This document shows, piece by piece, positions 9,034 to 18,409 of a DNA stretch of 64,000 nt (the first letter of the stretch is position 1; each line of letters begins with the position of its first letter). This stretch comes from Streptomyces barringtoniae (lineage in GTDB: Bacteria; Actinomycetota; Actinomycetes; Streptomycetales; Streptomycetaceae): NCBI RefSeq assembly GCF_020819595.1, contig NZ_JAJHNP010000001.1, positions 1-64,000 on the forward strand, written 5' to 3'. Position numbers and translations under genes: made by a program. The notes beneath the pieces were generated by a model. It did no database searches and was not told the origin of the DNA. It saw only the letters and a list, made by a program, of their open reading frames with translations.

Positions 9034-11820
9034 TCAGGCGATACCGGCGAGACTGCTGTCGGAGAGCTTGGACGGCAGGTCACGGCGCCGTTTTACGTTC
9101 AACTTCCGGTAGATGCGGGTCAGATGCTGCTCCACGGTGCTCACCGTGACGTAGAGCTTGGTGGCGATCTCCCGGTTGGTGTGCCCGTGTGCGGCGAGGA
9201 CGGCGACGCGCGACTCGGCCTCGGTGAGGGCCTCGGCCTCGCGGGAGACGTCACCGTCGCGGCCGCCGGCCGGATCGGCGTCGGCGTCGCCCGGCATCAG
9301 CTCCTGGCACAGCGGTTCCGCGCCGCAGGCCTTGGCCACGTGCCACGCCTTGCGGACCAGCAGCCGGGCCCGGTTGAAGTCGCCGAGCGACCGGTAACTG
9401 TTGCCCAGTTCACCCAGGGCTGCGGCCAGGTGCAGCCGGTCGTCGCTGTTCTCCAGGATCTCCACGGACTCGTTGAGCAGCTGCAGCCGGCGCTTGACCT
9501 CCACGGTGCGGGCCAGGACGAGGAGCTGGGCGCCACGGGTACGGCTGGGGGCCGCCCCGCCGCGGCGCGGCTGCCGCTCGGCCAGGGCTCGGGCTCGCTC
9601 CGGCTCGCCGAGGGCCAGCCACGCCTCGGCGGCGTCGACGCGCCAGGGCACGAGTTCCGGGGCGTCGAGTCCCCACTTCTCCATCAGCCTGCCGCAGGTC
9701 AGGAAGTTCTCCACGGCGGCGTGGTAGCGGCCGGTGGCCAGATGGCAGCGGCCCCTGGCGCGGATGTACTGCAGGCCCAGCAGGGTGTCGAACAGCGCTT
9801 CGGGGACGGGCTGCTCCAGCAGGACCACGGCCTCGTCGTGCCGGCCCATGCCGACTTCCGCCTGGATCAGCGTGCTGAGCGGGAGCGCGATGCCGATGCC
9901 CCAACTCTGCAGCGAGATCAGCGACAGGGCGGCGCGGGCGTGGTGCGCGGCGCCGGGGAGGTCGCCCTGGCGCAGCGCGATGTCGCCCCGTACCGCGGAC
10001 AGCAGCGCCTGCCAGCCGGGCGCGCGCCGCGTGGAGCACTCGCCGAGCAGCCGCTCGCACCAGGCCAGCGCCAGGTCGGCCCGGTCGGCGTAGATGAGCG
10101 CCAGGAGCGAGAAGACCAGCGGCTGCAGGGAGTTGTCGCTGATGCGGTGCCGCTGCAGCAGGCGCTGGGCCTCGGCGACAGCGTTGTCGCCGAGGGTGCC
10201 GGTCAGTGCGGCGGAGATGGCCGAGGCGGCCAGAGCGTGTGCGTCATCGACGGTGCCGCGGCCGCCGGGGGCCGGGTCCCGGCGCGGTTCGGCTTCCGGG
10301 AGAACCGGTTCCAGCGAGGGGCTGATCATCGTCAGCCAGCGGCGCGCGGACTCCAGGGCGGCCGCCTGGTGCGCGGGCGGCCGCTCCGGGCCCTGGGACA
10401 GGGCGTGCACCACGTCACTGGCCTGGCCGAGCCGTCCGGACCATCCGAGGTAGGACACCGACGTGGCGAGGTCGCCGCCGGGCAGCCGCTCCGGGTCGAG
10501 TTCGGCCGTCAGCTGCGGCAGATGGGCCTCGGCGGCTGCGGGGTTGAGCCGCCACACCAGGCTGACGAGCCGGGACTTGATCGCCGTCCGCGTCACGCGG
10601 TCCCGGCAGGCCTGGTGGGCCAGTTCCAGACAGCGCAGCGCCACCTCGATGTCGTCGTCGATCAGCGCGTACTCGGCCGCCTCCTGCAGGACGGGGATCA
10701 TGCCGGGGTCGACGTCCTGCCGACCGCACAGCAGGTGCTGGGCCACCTCCAGGGCCGAGGCGCCGTCGCGGTGCAGGAGGGCCGCGGCCCGCTGGTGCAG
10801 CGACGCGAGGGTCTGGGGCGGCGTGACCTCCAGAACGGCGGCGCGGGCCGACGGATCGCGGAAGGCTCCGCCGTGGAGCACCGCGCACCGGACGAGGTCC
10901 TGCACACCCTGTTCCGCCTGCTGGGCCTGGATGCCGAGCACCTGGCCGAGCAGGGTGGGCGAGCCGGCGTCGCCGAGCACGGCGACGCCCCGGGCGACGG
11001 TCAGCATGTCCGGCTCGCCGCGGTGCAGACAGTCCCGCACGGCCTGGGCGTACTTGTCGGCCGGTACGACGCGCTGGAAGGGTTCGTTGCGATCGGCGGC
11101 GCCCAGGCAGTCCTCGAGCAGCGCACGCAGCAGCAGCGGGTTGCCGCCGGTCATGGCGTGGAACTCCGGGGCCAGCCGGGCGACCAGCGCGGGAACGAAG
11201 TGGCCGGCGATGACGCCTGCGGTGCCCTGCGGGGACAGCATGCCGACGTGGATGCGGCTGCAGTGGGGCTGGCGCAGTAGTTCGGCGTGGAACACGAGCT
11301 GTTCCTGGCGCAGCCGGGTGGCCTCGGTGAGCACGATCAGGATGTGTGCCTGCCGTATTCGCCGGGCCAGGTAGAGGAGAAATTGCAAAGATTCTTCGTC
11401 GGCGCAGTGGACATCGTCGATCGCGATGACGATCGGATGTTCATGGGCGAGTTGCAGAAGGGCCCAGGCGGCATAGGGCATGGGCCGCATTCGGTCGCGC
11501 TGGCTCGTTTCGTGCGCTGCCTCGTCCATCAGTCGCAGCGCCTCGGCGCGGACTTCGGGGGCCATTGAGGCGTGGTCAAAAATCTTTCTCAGGATACCGA
11601 AGGGCAAAGCGCTTTCTGCGCGGGAAGCAGTCGCGTCGAGCAGTATCGCGCCCTCGTCGATCGCCTGCTCGGTAAAGGCTTGCAGTAGTTCGGTCTTGCC
11701 ACTGGCGACCGGGCCGCTGAGCAGGGCGACGCGGCCCCGTCCGGTGCCGGCGCTGAGCAACTGCTCGTTCAGTGCGCTCAGGTGGCTCTCTCGTTCGACC
11801 AACTTCGATGACAAGGTCAT
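9034..11820 (-). CDS. LAL-family (large ATP-binding LuxR) pathway activator
   Basis: This 928-residue protein has a Walker A loop at 36-43 (GPVASGKT), a Walker B near 131-136 (VIAIDDVH), a long helical TPR-like middle rich in leucine and alanine, and a C-terminal LuxR helix-turn-helix (HTNREIATKLYVTVSTVEQHL). Size and order match PikD, RapH and other activators of macrolide clusters. ATG 11820 is preceded by a GGGGG ribosome site; an upstream in-frame ATG has no such site. The gene faces the same way as the thioesterase and the C-A-PCP gene. It most likely switches on the PKS, glycosyltransferase and starter genes. The 11,380-11,820 stretch, coding for the ATPase core, is visibly lower in GC than its surroundings. 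Confidence 0.93.
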   Translation of the reverse strand: MTLSSKLVERESHLSALNEQLLSAGTGRGRVALLSGPVASGKTELLQAFTEQAIDEGAILLDATASRAESALPFGILRKIFDHASMAPEVRAEALRLMDEAAHETSQRDRMRPMPYAAWALLQLAHEHPIVIAIDDVHCADEESLQFLLYLARRIRQAHILIVLTEATRLRQEQLVFHAELLRQPHCSRIHVGMLSPQGTAGVIAGHFVPALVARLAPEFHAMTGGNPLLLRALLEDCLGAADRNEPFQRVVPADKYAQAVRDCLHRGEPDMLTVARGVAVLGDAGSPTLLGQVLGIQAQQAEQGVQDLVRCAVLHGGAFRDPSARAAVLEVTPPQTLASLHQRAAALLHRDGASALEVAQHLLCGRQDVDPGMIPVLQEAAEYALIDDDIEVALRCLELAHQACRDRVTRTAIKSRLVSLVWRLNPAAAEAHLPQLTAELDPERLPGGDLATSVSYLGWSGRLGQASDVVHALSQGPERPPAHQAAALESARRWLTMISPSLEPVLPEAEPRRDPAPGGRGTVDDAHALAASAISAALTGTLGDNAVAEAQRLLQRHRISDNSLQPLVFSLLALIYADRADLALAWCERLLGECSTRRAPGWQALLSAVRGDIALRQGDLPGAAHHARAALSLISLQSWGIGIALPLSTLIQAEVGMGRHDEAVVLLEQPVPEALFDTLLGLQYIRARGRCHLATGRYHAAVENFLTCGRLMEKWGLDAPELVPWRVDAAEAWLALGEPERARALAERQPRRGGAAPSRTRGAQLLVLARTVEVKRRLQLLNESVEILENSDDRLHLAAALGELGNSYRSLGDFNRARLLVRKAWHVAKACGAEPLCQELMPGDADADPAGGRDGDVSREAEALTEAESRVAVLAAHGHTNREIATKLYVTVSTVEQHLTRIYRKLNVKRRRDLPSKLSDSSLAGIA

Positions 11821-11988
11821 TTTTATCCCCCGAAAACCGCTGTCCGCCCGAATCACTGAGTGGGGCAGGACGCGGCGGTGGTGTGCTGAAGAGCGGTGAC
11901 TTCTGGGGCGGCGGAATGCATTCGAATCGGGCATCGCGGGCCTGATCGCAGCCGGGGGACCGCTGGTCAGCACGGTCCCCCCGGGGGG

Positions 11989-12768
11989 TCAGGTAAGGGA
12001 AGCGCTCCCACTGGGGAGGGAGGTGCTGAGCGTCTCCGAGACGATCTTCAGGATCTCTTCCTGGTGGTTCGCCAGGAAGAAATGACCGCCCGAGAACACA
12101 CGCAGGTCGAACGCCCCGGTGGTGTGACCGCGCCACGCCTCGGCTTCCTCCAGGCTGGTCCTGGGGTCGTTGTCGCCGGTCAGCACGGTGATCGGGGCGC
12201 TCACCGTGAGCCCGGGGGCGGCACGGTAGTTCTCGATCGCGGTGTAGTCGCTGCGGATCGCGGGCAGCACCATCCGCAGGATCTCCTCGTCGCCGAGGAT
12301 CTGGGCGTCCGTTCCGCTCAGCAGCCGCATCTCCTCGACGATTCCGTCGTCGTCGCGCCGGTGGACGTTTTCGTCACGGTACCGCGACGGGGCCCGGCGG
12401 CCCGAGGCGAACACGGCGAGAGGCACGAGGCCGAGGTCGCGTTCCAGACGCCTGGTCACCTCGAAAGCAAGCACTGCTCCCATGCTGTGCCCGAACAGCG
12501 CCACCGGGCGGTCCAGCCACGGCTCGAGCTCGGCCGCGATCGCGTCCGCGTATTCACCGATGTCCTCGACGGCCGGATCCATGCGGCGATCCTGTCGTCC
12601 CGGGTACTGCACCGAGACGACATCCACCTCGGGAGACAGCGCGCGTGACATCGGGAAGTAGAAGGGTGCCGACCCGCCGGCGTGCGGGAGGCATACGAGA
12701 CGCACTCCGCTCTCCGCAGCGGGGTGGAAACGACGTATCCAACGGCTGGGGTCCTGGAATTCACCCAC
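11989..12768 (-). CDS. Type II thioesterase of a PKS/NRPS cluster
   Basis: The protein is a 259-residue alpha/beta hydrolase. It opens with the family hallmark LVCLPHAGGSAPFY, has the nucleophile S95 in GHSMG, an acidic residue after TVLTGDNDP, and the catalytic histidine H229 in GGHFF. Type II thioesterases free carrier proteins that carry stalled or wrong acyl groups and so keep assembly lines running. The closest homologues from memory are those of macrolide clusters. It lies between the LAL activator and the C-A-PCP gene, all on the minus strand, and has its own upstream gap of 249 bp with a perfect palindrome. Confidence 0.93.
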   Translation of the reverse strand: MGEFQDPSRWIRRFHPAAESGVRLVCLPHAGGSAPFYFPMSRALSPEVDVVSVQYPGRQDRRMDPAVEDIGEYADAIAAELEPWLDRPVALFGHSMGAVLAFEVTRRLERDLGLVPLAVFASGRRAPSRYRDENVHRRDDDGIVEEMRLLSGTDAQILGDEEILRMVLPAIRSDYTAIENYRAAPGLTVSAPITVLTGDNDPRTSLEEAEAWRGHTTGAFDLRVFSGGHFFLANHQEEILKIVSETLSTSLPSGSASLT

Positions 12769-12913
12769 TGCACCAAAACTCTTTCCTGAGATTGTCTGTC
12801 AGCGACAAGGACGACCCTCCTGTGCCGGTCTCGAACACGGTCATCGCTGCCGAATCCTTTCCGGCACTTCCTGCCGTCGCCTCGACCAATCCATGTCTAG
12901 CAGAGGGCTTGAT

Positions 12914-12930
12914 CTAGGGGGTACCCCTAG
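12914..12930. promoter_or_regulatory. Palindrome CTAGGGG-GTA-CCCCTAG upstream of the thioesterase
   Basis: This perfect inverted repeat (7-bp arms, 3-nt spacer) lies about 150 bp upstream of the thioesterase start. It resembles, by one extra central base, the CTVGGGAWWTCCCBAG operator known for PAS-LuxR regulators such as PimM. Here the likely binder is the LAL regulator at 9034-11820. The remaining part of the 12769-13017 gap holds nothing else I can call. Confidence 0.5.
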
Positions 12931-13017
12931 GTTTGGGGCCGCGCTCCGCGGGAACCGAACGGGGCACTGGGGCTACTGGTGGTTCCATTTACCGACCCGT
13001 GTTCGATGTAGCGTTAC

Positions 13018-16000
13018 TCACACCCCTGTCGGCTCGAAGCACGCCTGACGGACGAGGGCGGTGATGCGTTCCAGCGTCGGTTCCCGGAGAATTTCGGGCA
13101 GCCGGGCCATGAAGGCCTCCTCGGCGGCGGTGCCGAGCAGTGCGCGGCCCACGCCGGCGAGCATCGCCAGGAGCGACAACGAGTCACCGCCCAGTCGGTG
13201 GAAGTCGGACTGCCCGTCCAGCCGGGACCGTTCGACCCCGAGCGTGCGCGCCCATGTCCCGGCCACCGCCTCCGCGACCGGGTCGGCGAGGAAGGCCGCG
13301 CGCGGGGCGCCGTGCACGCCGCCGTCGGGCTCGCCCCCGAGCGGGTCCGGCAGGGCCCGTACGTCCACCTTGCCGCTGACCGTGTACGGCAGTTCGGGCA
13401 CCACGACCAGGGCGGCGGGAATCATGTGGGCCGGCAGCCGCTCGGCCAGGAATCCCCTCAGCTCCCCCGTACCGACCGCTTTGTTCGCCAGCAGGTAGCC
13501 GTACAGTGCCTTGCCCGTGTGGCCCGCCGTCGCCCGCGCAACCACCACGGCCCGGTCCACCGCCGGGTGCTCCTCCAGCGCCCGCGCCACCTCGGCCGGC
13601 TCCACCCGATGACCACGTATCTTGACCTGGTCGTCGATGCGCCCGACGAACTGCAGCTCTCCGGACGGCAGGACGCGGGCCAGGTCGCCGGTGCGGTAGA
13701 CGCGGGTGCCGTCGGCGAGGCTGGGGAAGCGTTCCCGGTCGAGGTCGGGCCGGCCGAGGTAGCCGCGGGCCAGCTGGGCACCGCCGAGATACATCTCGCC
13801 CACCTCGCCGGGGGCGACGAACCGCCGCTCGGCGTCGAGCAGGAACACCGTGGTGTTGTCCGCGGGCAGGCCGATGGGTACGACCGTCCCCTCGAGGTCG
13901 GTCTCCTCGTCGTAGGTGTGCGCGGTGCAGCCGATGGTGGCCTCGGTCGGCCCGTACAGGTTGATGATCCGGCACTTCGGCCCGAACATCTCCTGGGCCC
14001 GGGCGGCGACCTCCACGCGCAGTTGCTCACCCACCACGACCACGCTGCGGTAACCGTCCGGCGCGATGTCCAGCCCGCCGATCAGGTCGAGGTGGGAGGG
14101 GGTCAGGTTCAGCATGTTGGCCCGCGTCCCGGTCAACAGGCGGCGCAGCGACAGGTGATGGGGGTCGTCTCGCATCAGCACCACCTCGCCGCCCGTCAGC
14201 AGCGGCAGGAAGACGGAGGTGCCGGAGACGTCGAAGGAGGGGGAGGTGAGCAGCGGCAGGCAGGTGTCGGCGTCGACGCCGAACTCGCGGGTGGCCCAGT
14301 GCACGTAGTTGAGCAGATTGCGGTGCTCGATCTGCACCCCCTTGGGTCGGCCGGTCGACCCGGAGGTGTAGATGACGTAGGCAAGGTCGTTGGGGTGGGT
14401 CTCCGCGTCATCCGGCCGCGGGTCGTCCGCCGGGGTACCGCCTGCGGCGAGGGCGTCCAGCGGCAACGTGCGGCAGCCGACCGGGAAGCAGTTGCGCTCC
14501 TGATACGGGGCCTCGACCAGGCACAGGGTGCTGCCCGAGTCCGTCAGCAGCTCGGACAGGCGCCTGTCCGGGTGACGTACGTCCAGCGGGAGATAGCAGG
14601 CGCCCGCCCTCAGGACGCCCCACAGGCCCGCGATCGACGCCACCGTGCGGCCGGCGAGCAGTCCGACCACGGTGCCGGGCCCCGCGCCCAGGCGGCGCAG
14701 CTCGGCCGCGACCGCGTCGGCGCGACGGCTGAGTTCCAGGTAACTCACCTCGCCCTCCGGGCCGCTCAGTGCGGTGCGGTACGGCGTGCGCTCGACCTGC
14801 TCGCGGAAGAGCCGTACCACCGACTCCTCGCCGGGCAGCGGCTGTTGGGGGCGGTTGCCGGCCCAACGGCGGTTCGCCCGGGGCGAGAGCGCCTCCTCGA
14901 CGGTGTCCAGCAGCGCGTCGGCCCGGGCCGCGACGTCCGGGCCGTCGTACCAGCTCACGGTGATCTCCGTGCGTCCGGGAAGTTCCACCAGGCCGATCTC
15001 GGGCGGGCCGCCGGGAGTCATGCCGCCCAGCGCGTAGACCGCGGTGGCCCGGAATCCGTCGGCGCTGAAGTCGTCGGGGTCGACGGCGCCCAGGTGCGAG
15101 ACGCAGGCCCGTCCGCTGTACCGGTCCGCGTCGGCGGCGGCGCGGTCGAGGTGAGCGATGCCCTCGCGCAGCATCGGCAGCGGCAGTTCCATGATCGCCG
15201 GATCGGTTCCGCCCGCCAGGTCGAGGTTGTCCGCCAGGGCGGCCAGCAGCCGGCTCTGCACCTGCTCCCAGCCGTCACCCGCACCCACCTCCAGGTCGAC
15301 GGCGTGGGAGAGGGCGGCGGTGGACCGCAGCTCCGGCAGGTGACGGCGCAGATCCACCGGGATGTGGAACCGGCCCGGGCCATGGGCGGCCGCCACGGCC
15401 GCCGCCACCTTGGAAGTGGCCGCGAGATGGGTGCCGTCAACGGTGCGGCGGCGCCACAACAGACCCCCGTGTTCCCGTGGTCGGGGACCGAGCGGCGAGC
15501 GGAACGACAGTGCGCGGTCGGTGGCGCGGGGCGGTTCGCCGTCCGGGTGCAACCGCCGCAGCAACTCCTCGATGCCGTCGTCGGCCGCGCCCATCGGGTC
15601 CTCGCCGCGCAGCGCACGGAAGACGTCGCGCGCCCACATCAGCAGGCCGCGGCCGTCCATCACGGCGTGGTCGGCACGGAACACCACGGTGGCCGGGCTG
15701 CCGGGCACCAACAGCACCTCGCCGGTCGCCGTCAGCTCGTCGAAGGGCTCTCTCAGCGCCGGAGCGTCGAGCCGCGCCGGGCCGAGGGAGCCGGCCTCCA
15801 GCACGCGTACGGCGGGGGCCACACCGCTGTCCACCCAGCGATCTTCGTGCCGCACCAGCCGGACCCCGCGATGCACGCGGGCCGCTGCGGCGACCGCCGC
15901 CGTCAGCCGGCTCGGCGAGATCGTCCCGTCGCCCTCGACGAGGTGATGCATCACCCTCAGCTCGGGCTCGATGCCGAGAAAGGCCCATTCCAGCGGGGCC

Positions 16001-16032
16001 ACTTTCCTCACGAAAGATGCCAACTCAATCAC
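13018..16032 (-). CDS. Free-standing nonribosomal peptide synthetase module, C-A-PCP
   Basis: The protein has about 1004 residues. Residues 1-430 are a condensation/acyltransferase-like domain with DHAVMDG at 121-127, so the catalytic second histidine (H122) is present but the usual first one is aspartate. Residues about 450-920 are an adenylation domain (YTSGSTGRPKG, NLYGPTEAT, YRTGDLAR, VSGKVD). The C-terminal PCP has S951 in LGGDSLS. Aligning the pocket by eye with GrsA gives D-V-T-N-V-V-L-I-G-(K). The first Asp fits an alpha-amino acid, but I cannot name the substrate. GTG 16032 follows GGGGGAG very closely; a slightly later start is possible. No epimerase, methyltransferase or thioesterase is fused. 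In context it most likely makes an aminoacyl starter or adds an amino acid to the polyketide. Confidence 0.88.
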   Translation of the reverse strand: MIELASFVRKVAPLEWAFLGIEPELRVMHHLVEGDGTISPSRLTAAVAAAARVHRGVRLVRHEDRWVDSGVAPAVRVLEAGSLGPARLDAPALREPFDELTATGEVLLVPGSPATVVFRADHAVMDGRGLLMWARDVFRALRGEDPMGAADDGIEELLRRLHPDGEPPRATDRALSFRSPLGPRPREHGGLLWRRRTVDGTHLAATSKVAAAVAAAHGPGRFHIPVDLRRHLPELRSTAALSHAVDLEVGAGDGWEQVQSRLLAALADNLDLAGGTDPAIMELPLPMLREGIAHLDRAAADADRYSGRACVSHLGAVDPDDFSADGFRATAVYALGGMTPGGPPEIGLVELPGRTEITVSWYDGPDVAARADALLDTVEEALSPRANRRWAGNRPQQPLPGEESVVRLFREQVERTPYRTALSGPEGEVSYLELSRRADAVAAELRRLGAGPGTVVGLLAGRTVASIAGLWGVLRAGACYLPLDVRHPDRRLSELLTDSGSTLCLVEAPYQERNCFPVGCRTLPLDALAAGGTPADDPRPDDAETHPNDLAYVIYTSGSTGRPKGVQIEHRNLLNYVHWATREFGVDADTCLPLLTSPSFDVSGTSVFLPLLTGGEVVLMRDDPHHLSLRRLLTGTRANMLNLTPSHLDLIGGLDIAPDGYRSVVVVGEQLRVEVAARAQEMFGPKCRIINLYGPTEATIGCTAHTYDEETDLEGTVVPIGLPADNTTVFLLDAERRFVAPGEVGEMYLGGAQLARGYLGRPDLDRERFPSLADGTRVYRTGDLARVLPSGELQFVGRIDDQVKIRGHRVEPAEVARALEEHPAVDRAVVVARATAGHTGKALYGYLLANKAVGTGELRGFLAERLPAHMIPAALVVVPELPYTVSGKVDVRALPDPLGGEPDGGVHGAPRAAFLADPVAEAVAGTWARTLGVERSRLDGQSDFHRLGGDSLSLLAMLAGVGRALLGTAAEEAFMARLPEILREPTLERITALVRQACFEPTGV

Positions 16033-16121
16033 TTCTCCCCCATTCGGCGGCGCCGGATGCGCACGGCGAAGGCGCCCCGCCCGCCCACGGCAGACGCGGG
16101 GTGTTCTCCATGCATCCACGT

Positions 16122-16154
16122 CTAGGCCATCACCGCACCCACGACAGCCCCTAG
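16122..16154. promoter_or_regulatory. CTAGG...CCCCTAG half-sites upstream of the C-A-PCP gene
   Basis: CTAGG at 16122-16126 and CCCCTAG at 16148-16154 lie 90-122 bp upstream of the C-A-PCP start. They repeat the arms of the palindrome upstream of the thioesterase, with a wider gap. They are a possible LAL-binding site by similarity only. Confidence 0.35.
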
Positions 16155-16361
16155 CGCCCGCCGTTTCCCGCACCCGACACCCCTGCGATCCCCTGGGGAG
16201 GCGCCTCGCACCCGGACGCAGCCTGCACGCGGCCCTGTGTGACGGGGTCGCAGGTCCGATGCCCACGGCCGGGGAGGAGTGCTCCTGCAGGTCCCTGCCC
16301 GGGGCGGCTGCAGCCCATTGACGGCCACTCACCCCGTTCCTACACTCCGTTCCTGCACGCG

Positions 16362-16373
16362 GAAATCGATTTC
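16362..16373. promoter_or_regulatory. GAAATCGATTTC palindrome, copy 1
   Basis: A perfect 12-bp palindrome with a central CG, the shape of LacI-family operators. It lies 82 bp upstream of the start of the GH43-like pseudogene. Identical or near-identical copies are at 16656 and 18440, each upstream of a secreted hydrolase gene. Confidence 0.65.
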
Positions 16374-16454
16374 ATGGCTGCCGATGGGCGGCTTCATTTC
16401 CCCCATACGCAGCCCACCATGGTGGACCTGCTCGGACAGCGACGGAGACCGCTC

Positions 16455-16606
16455 ATGCGCTCGCGGCACTGGTCACCCTCGTCCTCGCACTCCTGCCGAG
16501 CGCCGCCCGAGCCGACCGGGAGACGACGCGCACGGCGGCGGTCGGCGCCGCGACCTTCACCAACCCCGTCCGACAGCACGTCAGCGACCCGTACGTTCTG
16601 AGCACG
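16455..16606 (+). pseudogene. N-terminal remnant of a secreted GH43-like glycosidase
   Basis: An ATG at 16455 starts M-R-S-R, then the frame must shift to read ALVTLVLALLPSAARA, a clean signal peptide ending in an Ala-rich cleavage site. After a short linker come TFTNPV and SDPYVL, the characteristic opening of GH43 enzymes (N-P-V ... D-P-x-V-L, the second Asp being catalytic). The similarity stops about 50 residues in. The rest of the gene is missing, and about 190 bp later the next gene begins. The promoter region still carries the GAAATCGATTTC operator. Loss by internal deletion fits, but a sequencing indel could explain the frameshift part. Confidence 0.55.
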
Positions 16607-16655
16607 CCCCCGCCCGGCCCTTGCCGAATCTCGCGTGTTCCCGGCCCAGGTCCTT

Positions 16656-16667
16656 GAAATCGATATC
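16656..16667. promoter_or_regulatory. GAAATCGATATC, copy 2 of the operator
   Basis: One base differs from the perfect GAAATCGATTTC palindrome. It lies 126 bp upstream of the Rv2525c-like gene. The 16607-16792 gap holds no other clear signal. Confidence 0.55.
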
Positions 16668-16792
16668 ACAGACGCTAGGGTGTGGGCCGATACCGCGAAC
16701 ACGGGCTCTGGGCCAGGTATCTGACACAGACACAGCCCCTCACCGACCTCCCCGCCCTTGTCATGATCATGTAAGCAAGAGAGGCCCTGCAC

Positions 16793-18385
16793 ATGACCAG
16801 ACCCGCCCGCGCCGGACGCGCGGTCCGGACCGCCCTGGCCCTGCTGCTCACCGCGGCATCCGCGGCGCTGACCGCGCAGGGCGCGCAGGCCGCGACCGCT
16901 GCCACCCAGGAGGTCGCCTACCGCGGCTACCACCTCCGCGTCCCGGCCGACTGGCCGGTCATCGATCTGGCCACCGCGCCGGACACCTGTGTGCGCTTCG
17001 ACGTACACGCCGTCTACCTCGGCCACCCCGCGGGCCAGGAGCACTGCCCCACCCACCTCGTGGGACGCACCGAGGCCCTGCTCATCGAGCCCCTGGACGG
17101 CACCGGCACCGCGGCCGTCGACCGCGACACGCTCGTCGCGCCGAAGGGAACCGCGACCTACGCCCCCGGGCGCACCACCGCGGCCGAGCCCGGCGAGATC
17201 CGGCTGGCCGTGCCCTCCGCCGGGGTCATCGCCACCGCCACGTACGGCACCGGCAAGGCGTCGGCCGAGCGGATCCTGCGCACCGGCCGGCTCGACGGCC
17301 GGGCCCGGCCAGGCGCGAGCGGCACGCGGCCCGGCGCCGGCCGTACCCCGAAAGCGACCGCCTCCGCCGCCGCCCTGGCCATCACCGCACAGCCCGGCAC
17401 CTACACCGGCAAGGGCTTCGACACATGCGCCGCCCCGAGCACCTCCACGATGAACGCCTGGGGAGCCTCCCCCTACCGGGCCGTGAGCGTGTACATCGGC
17501 GGCAACAGCCGCGCCTGTGCCCAGCCCGCTCTCACCTCGTCCTGGGTGAGCACCGTGACCGGCAACGGCTGGCACCTGATCCCGACGTACGTCGGCTCGC
17601 AGGCGCCCTGCTCCTCCTTCGGCCACACGGTCTCCACCGATCCGGCCACCGCCCGCAGCCAGGGCACCGCGGAGGCCGACGACGCCGTCGCCCAGGCGCA
17701 GGCGCTCGGGATCCCGGCCGACAGCGTCCTCTACAACGACATGGAGGGCTACGACAACACCAACTCCTCCTGCAGCACCGGCGTCCTGAACTACCTCTCC
17801 GCCTGGACCGCCGAACTGCACGCGCGCGGCTACCGCTCCGGTGTCTACTCCAGCGCCGGCTCCGGCATGCGCGACCTGGCCGCCCAGTACACCACCGGCG
17901 CCTACACCCTGCCGGACCACATCTGGTTCGCCTGGTGGAACGGCGTCGCCGACACCGACGCCGGCACCTACGTGCCCGCCGCCGACTGGGCCGACCACCA
18001 GCGCATCCACCAGCACTTCGGTGGGACCGACGAGACCTGGGGCGGCGTCACCGTCAACATCGACGGCGACTACCTCGACGTCGACGGCGGCGGCAGCGTT
18101 CCCCCGCCGTCGGCCAAGTACTGGGTGGACACCTTCGCCACCGCGCCGGTGTACGCCTCGCCGACCAGCCCCGCCCGGACCGGCACCCTGAACGCGGGCA
18201 CCAACTACGTCTACTGCAAGGCATGGGGCCGTCAGGTCGGTGACGCCACGACCTACAACCACTGGTGGCTCAAGACCGACCCCGACACCGGACCGGCGGG
18301 CCAGTACGTCTCCGCCTACTACCTCTCCCGCTGGGGAAACGACGAGGCCAGGGACGACAACGGCACCGTCATACCGGACTGCTGA
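16793..18385 (+). CDS. Secreted Rv2525c-like (DUF1906) glycoside-hydrolase-like protein
   Basis: The protein has 530 residues. A signal peptide (about 1-35, RPARAGRAVR then a hydrophobic run to AQA) is followed by an uncharacterised region to about 195. A DUF1906 domain spans roughly 200-435: it opens G-F-D-T-C-A-A-P, has SVYIGG, LIPTYVG, LYNDMEGY with the acidic pair expected at the barrel's active site, GVYSS, and ends in VNIDGDYLDVDG. The domain is a TIM-barrel related to GH25-type folds; the mycobacterial member Rv2525c is exported by Tat and affects cell-wall properties. Residues about 440-530 are an SH3-like tail that is nearly identical to that of the next gene. Export and the paired DUF4185-like gene suggest a role in cell-surface polysaccharide breakdown; the substrate is not shown. 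Confidence 0.85.
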   Translation: MTRPARAGRAVRTALALLLTAASAALTAQGAQAATAATQEVAYRGYHLRVPADWPVIDLATAPDTCVRFDVHAVYLGHPAGQEHCPTHLVGRTEALLIEPLDGTGTAAVDRDTLVAPKGTATYAPGRTTAAEPGEIRLAVPSAGVIATATYGTGKASAERILRTGRLDGRARPGASGTRPGAGRTPKATASAAALAITAQPGTYTGKGFDTCAAPSTSTMNAWGASPYRAVSVYIGGNSRACAQPALTSSWVSTVTGNGWHLIPTYVGSQAPCSSFGHTVSTDPATARSQGTAEADDAVAQAQALGIPADSVLYNDMEGYDNTNSSCSTGVLNYLSAWTAELHARGYRSGVYSSAGSGMRDLAAQYTTGAYTLPDHIWFAWWNGVADTDAGTYVPAADWADHQRIHQHFGGTDETWGGVTVNIDGDYLDVDGGGSVPPPSAKYWVDTFATAPVYASPTSPARTGTLNAGTNYVYCKAWGRQVGDATTYNHWWLKTDPDTGPAGQYVSAYYLSRWGNDEARDDNGTVIPDC

Positions 18386-18409
18386 CCACGGTGCCTCCGG
18401 CGGGCCACC
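18138..18409 (+). repeat. 272-bp direct repeat, copy 1 (SH3-like tail plus 3' flank)
   Basis: This segment encodes the C-terminal tail of the DUF1906 protein and runs 24 bp past its stop codon. It matches 20194-20465 without gaps and with about seven differences by eye. The match extends through the stop codon into untranslated DNA, so the cause is recent duplication or gene conversion and not protein-level constraint. Confidence 0.9.

Noticed and set aside
8803..11280. 825-codon open frame opposite the LAL gene
   Set aside because: High GC leaves many antisense frames open. The minus-strand LAL protein has clear Walker and HTH motifs; this frame has none.
13198..16125. 975-codon plus-strand frame over the C-A-PCP gene
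   Set aside because: Shadow frame with no domain signal; the minus strand carries all NRPS core motifs.
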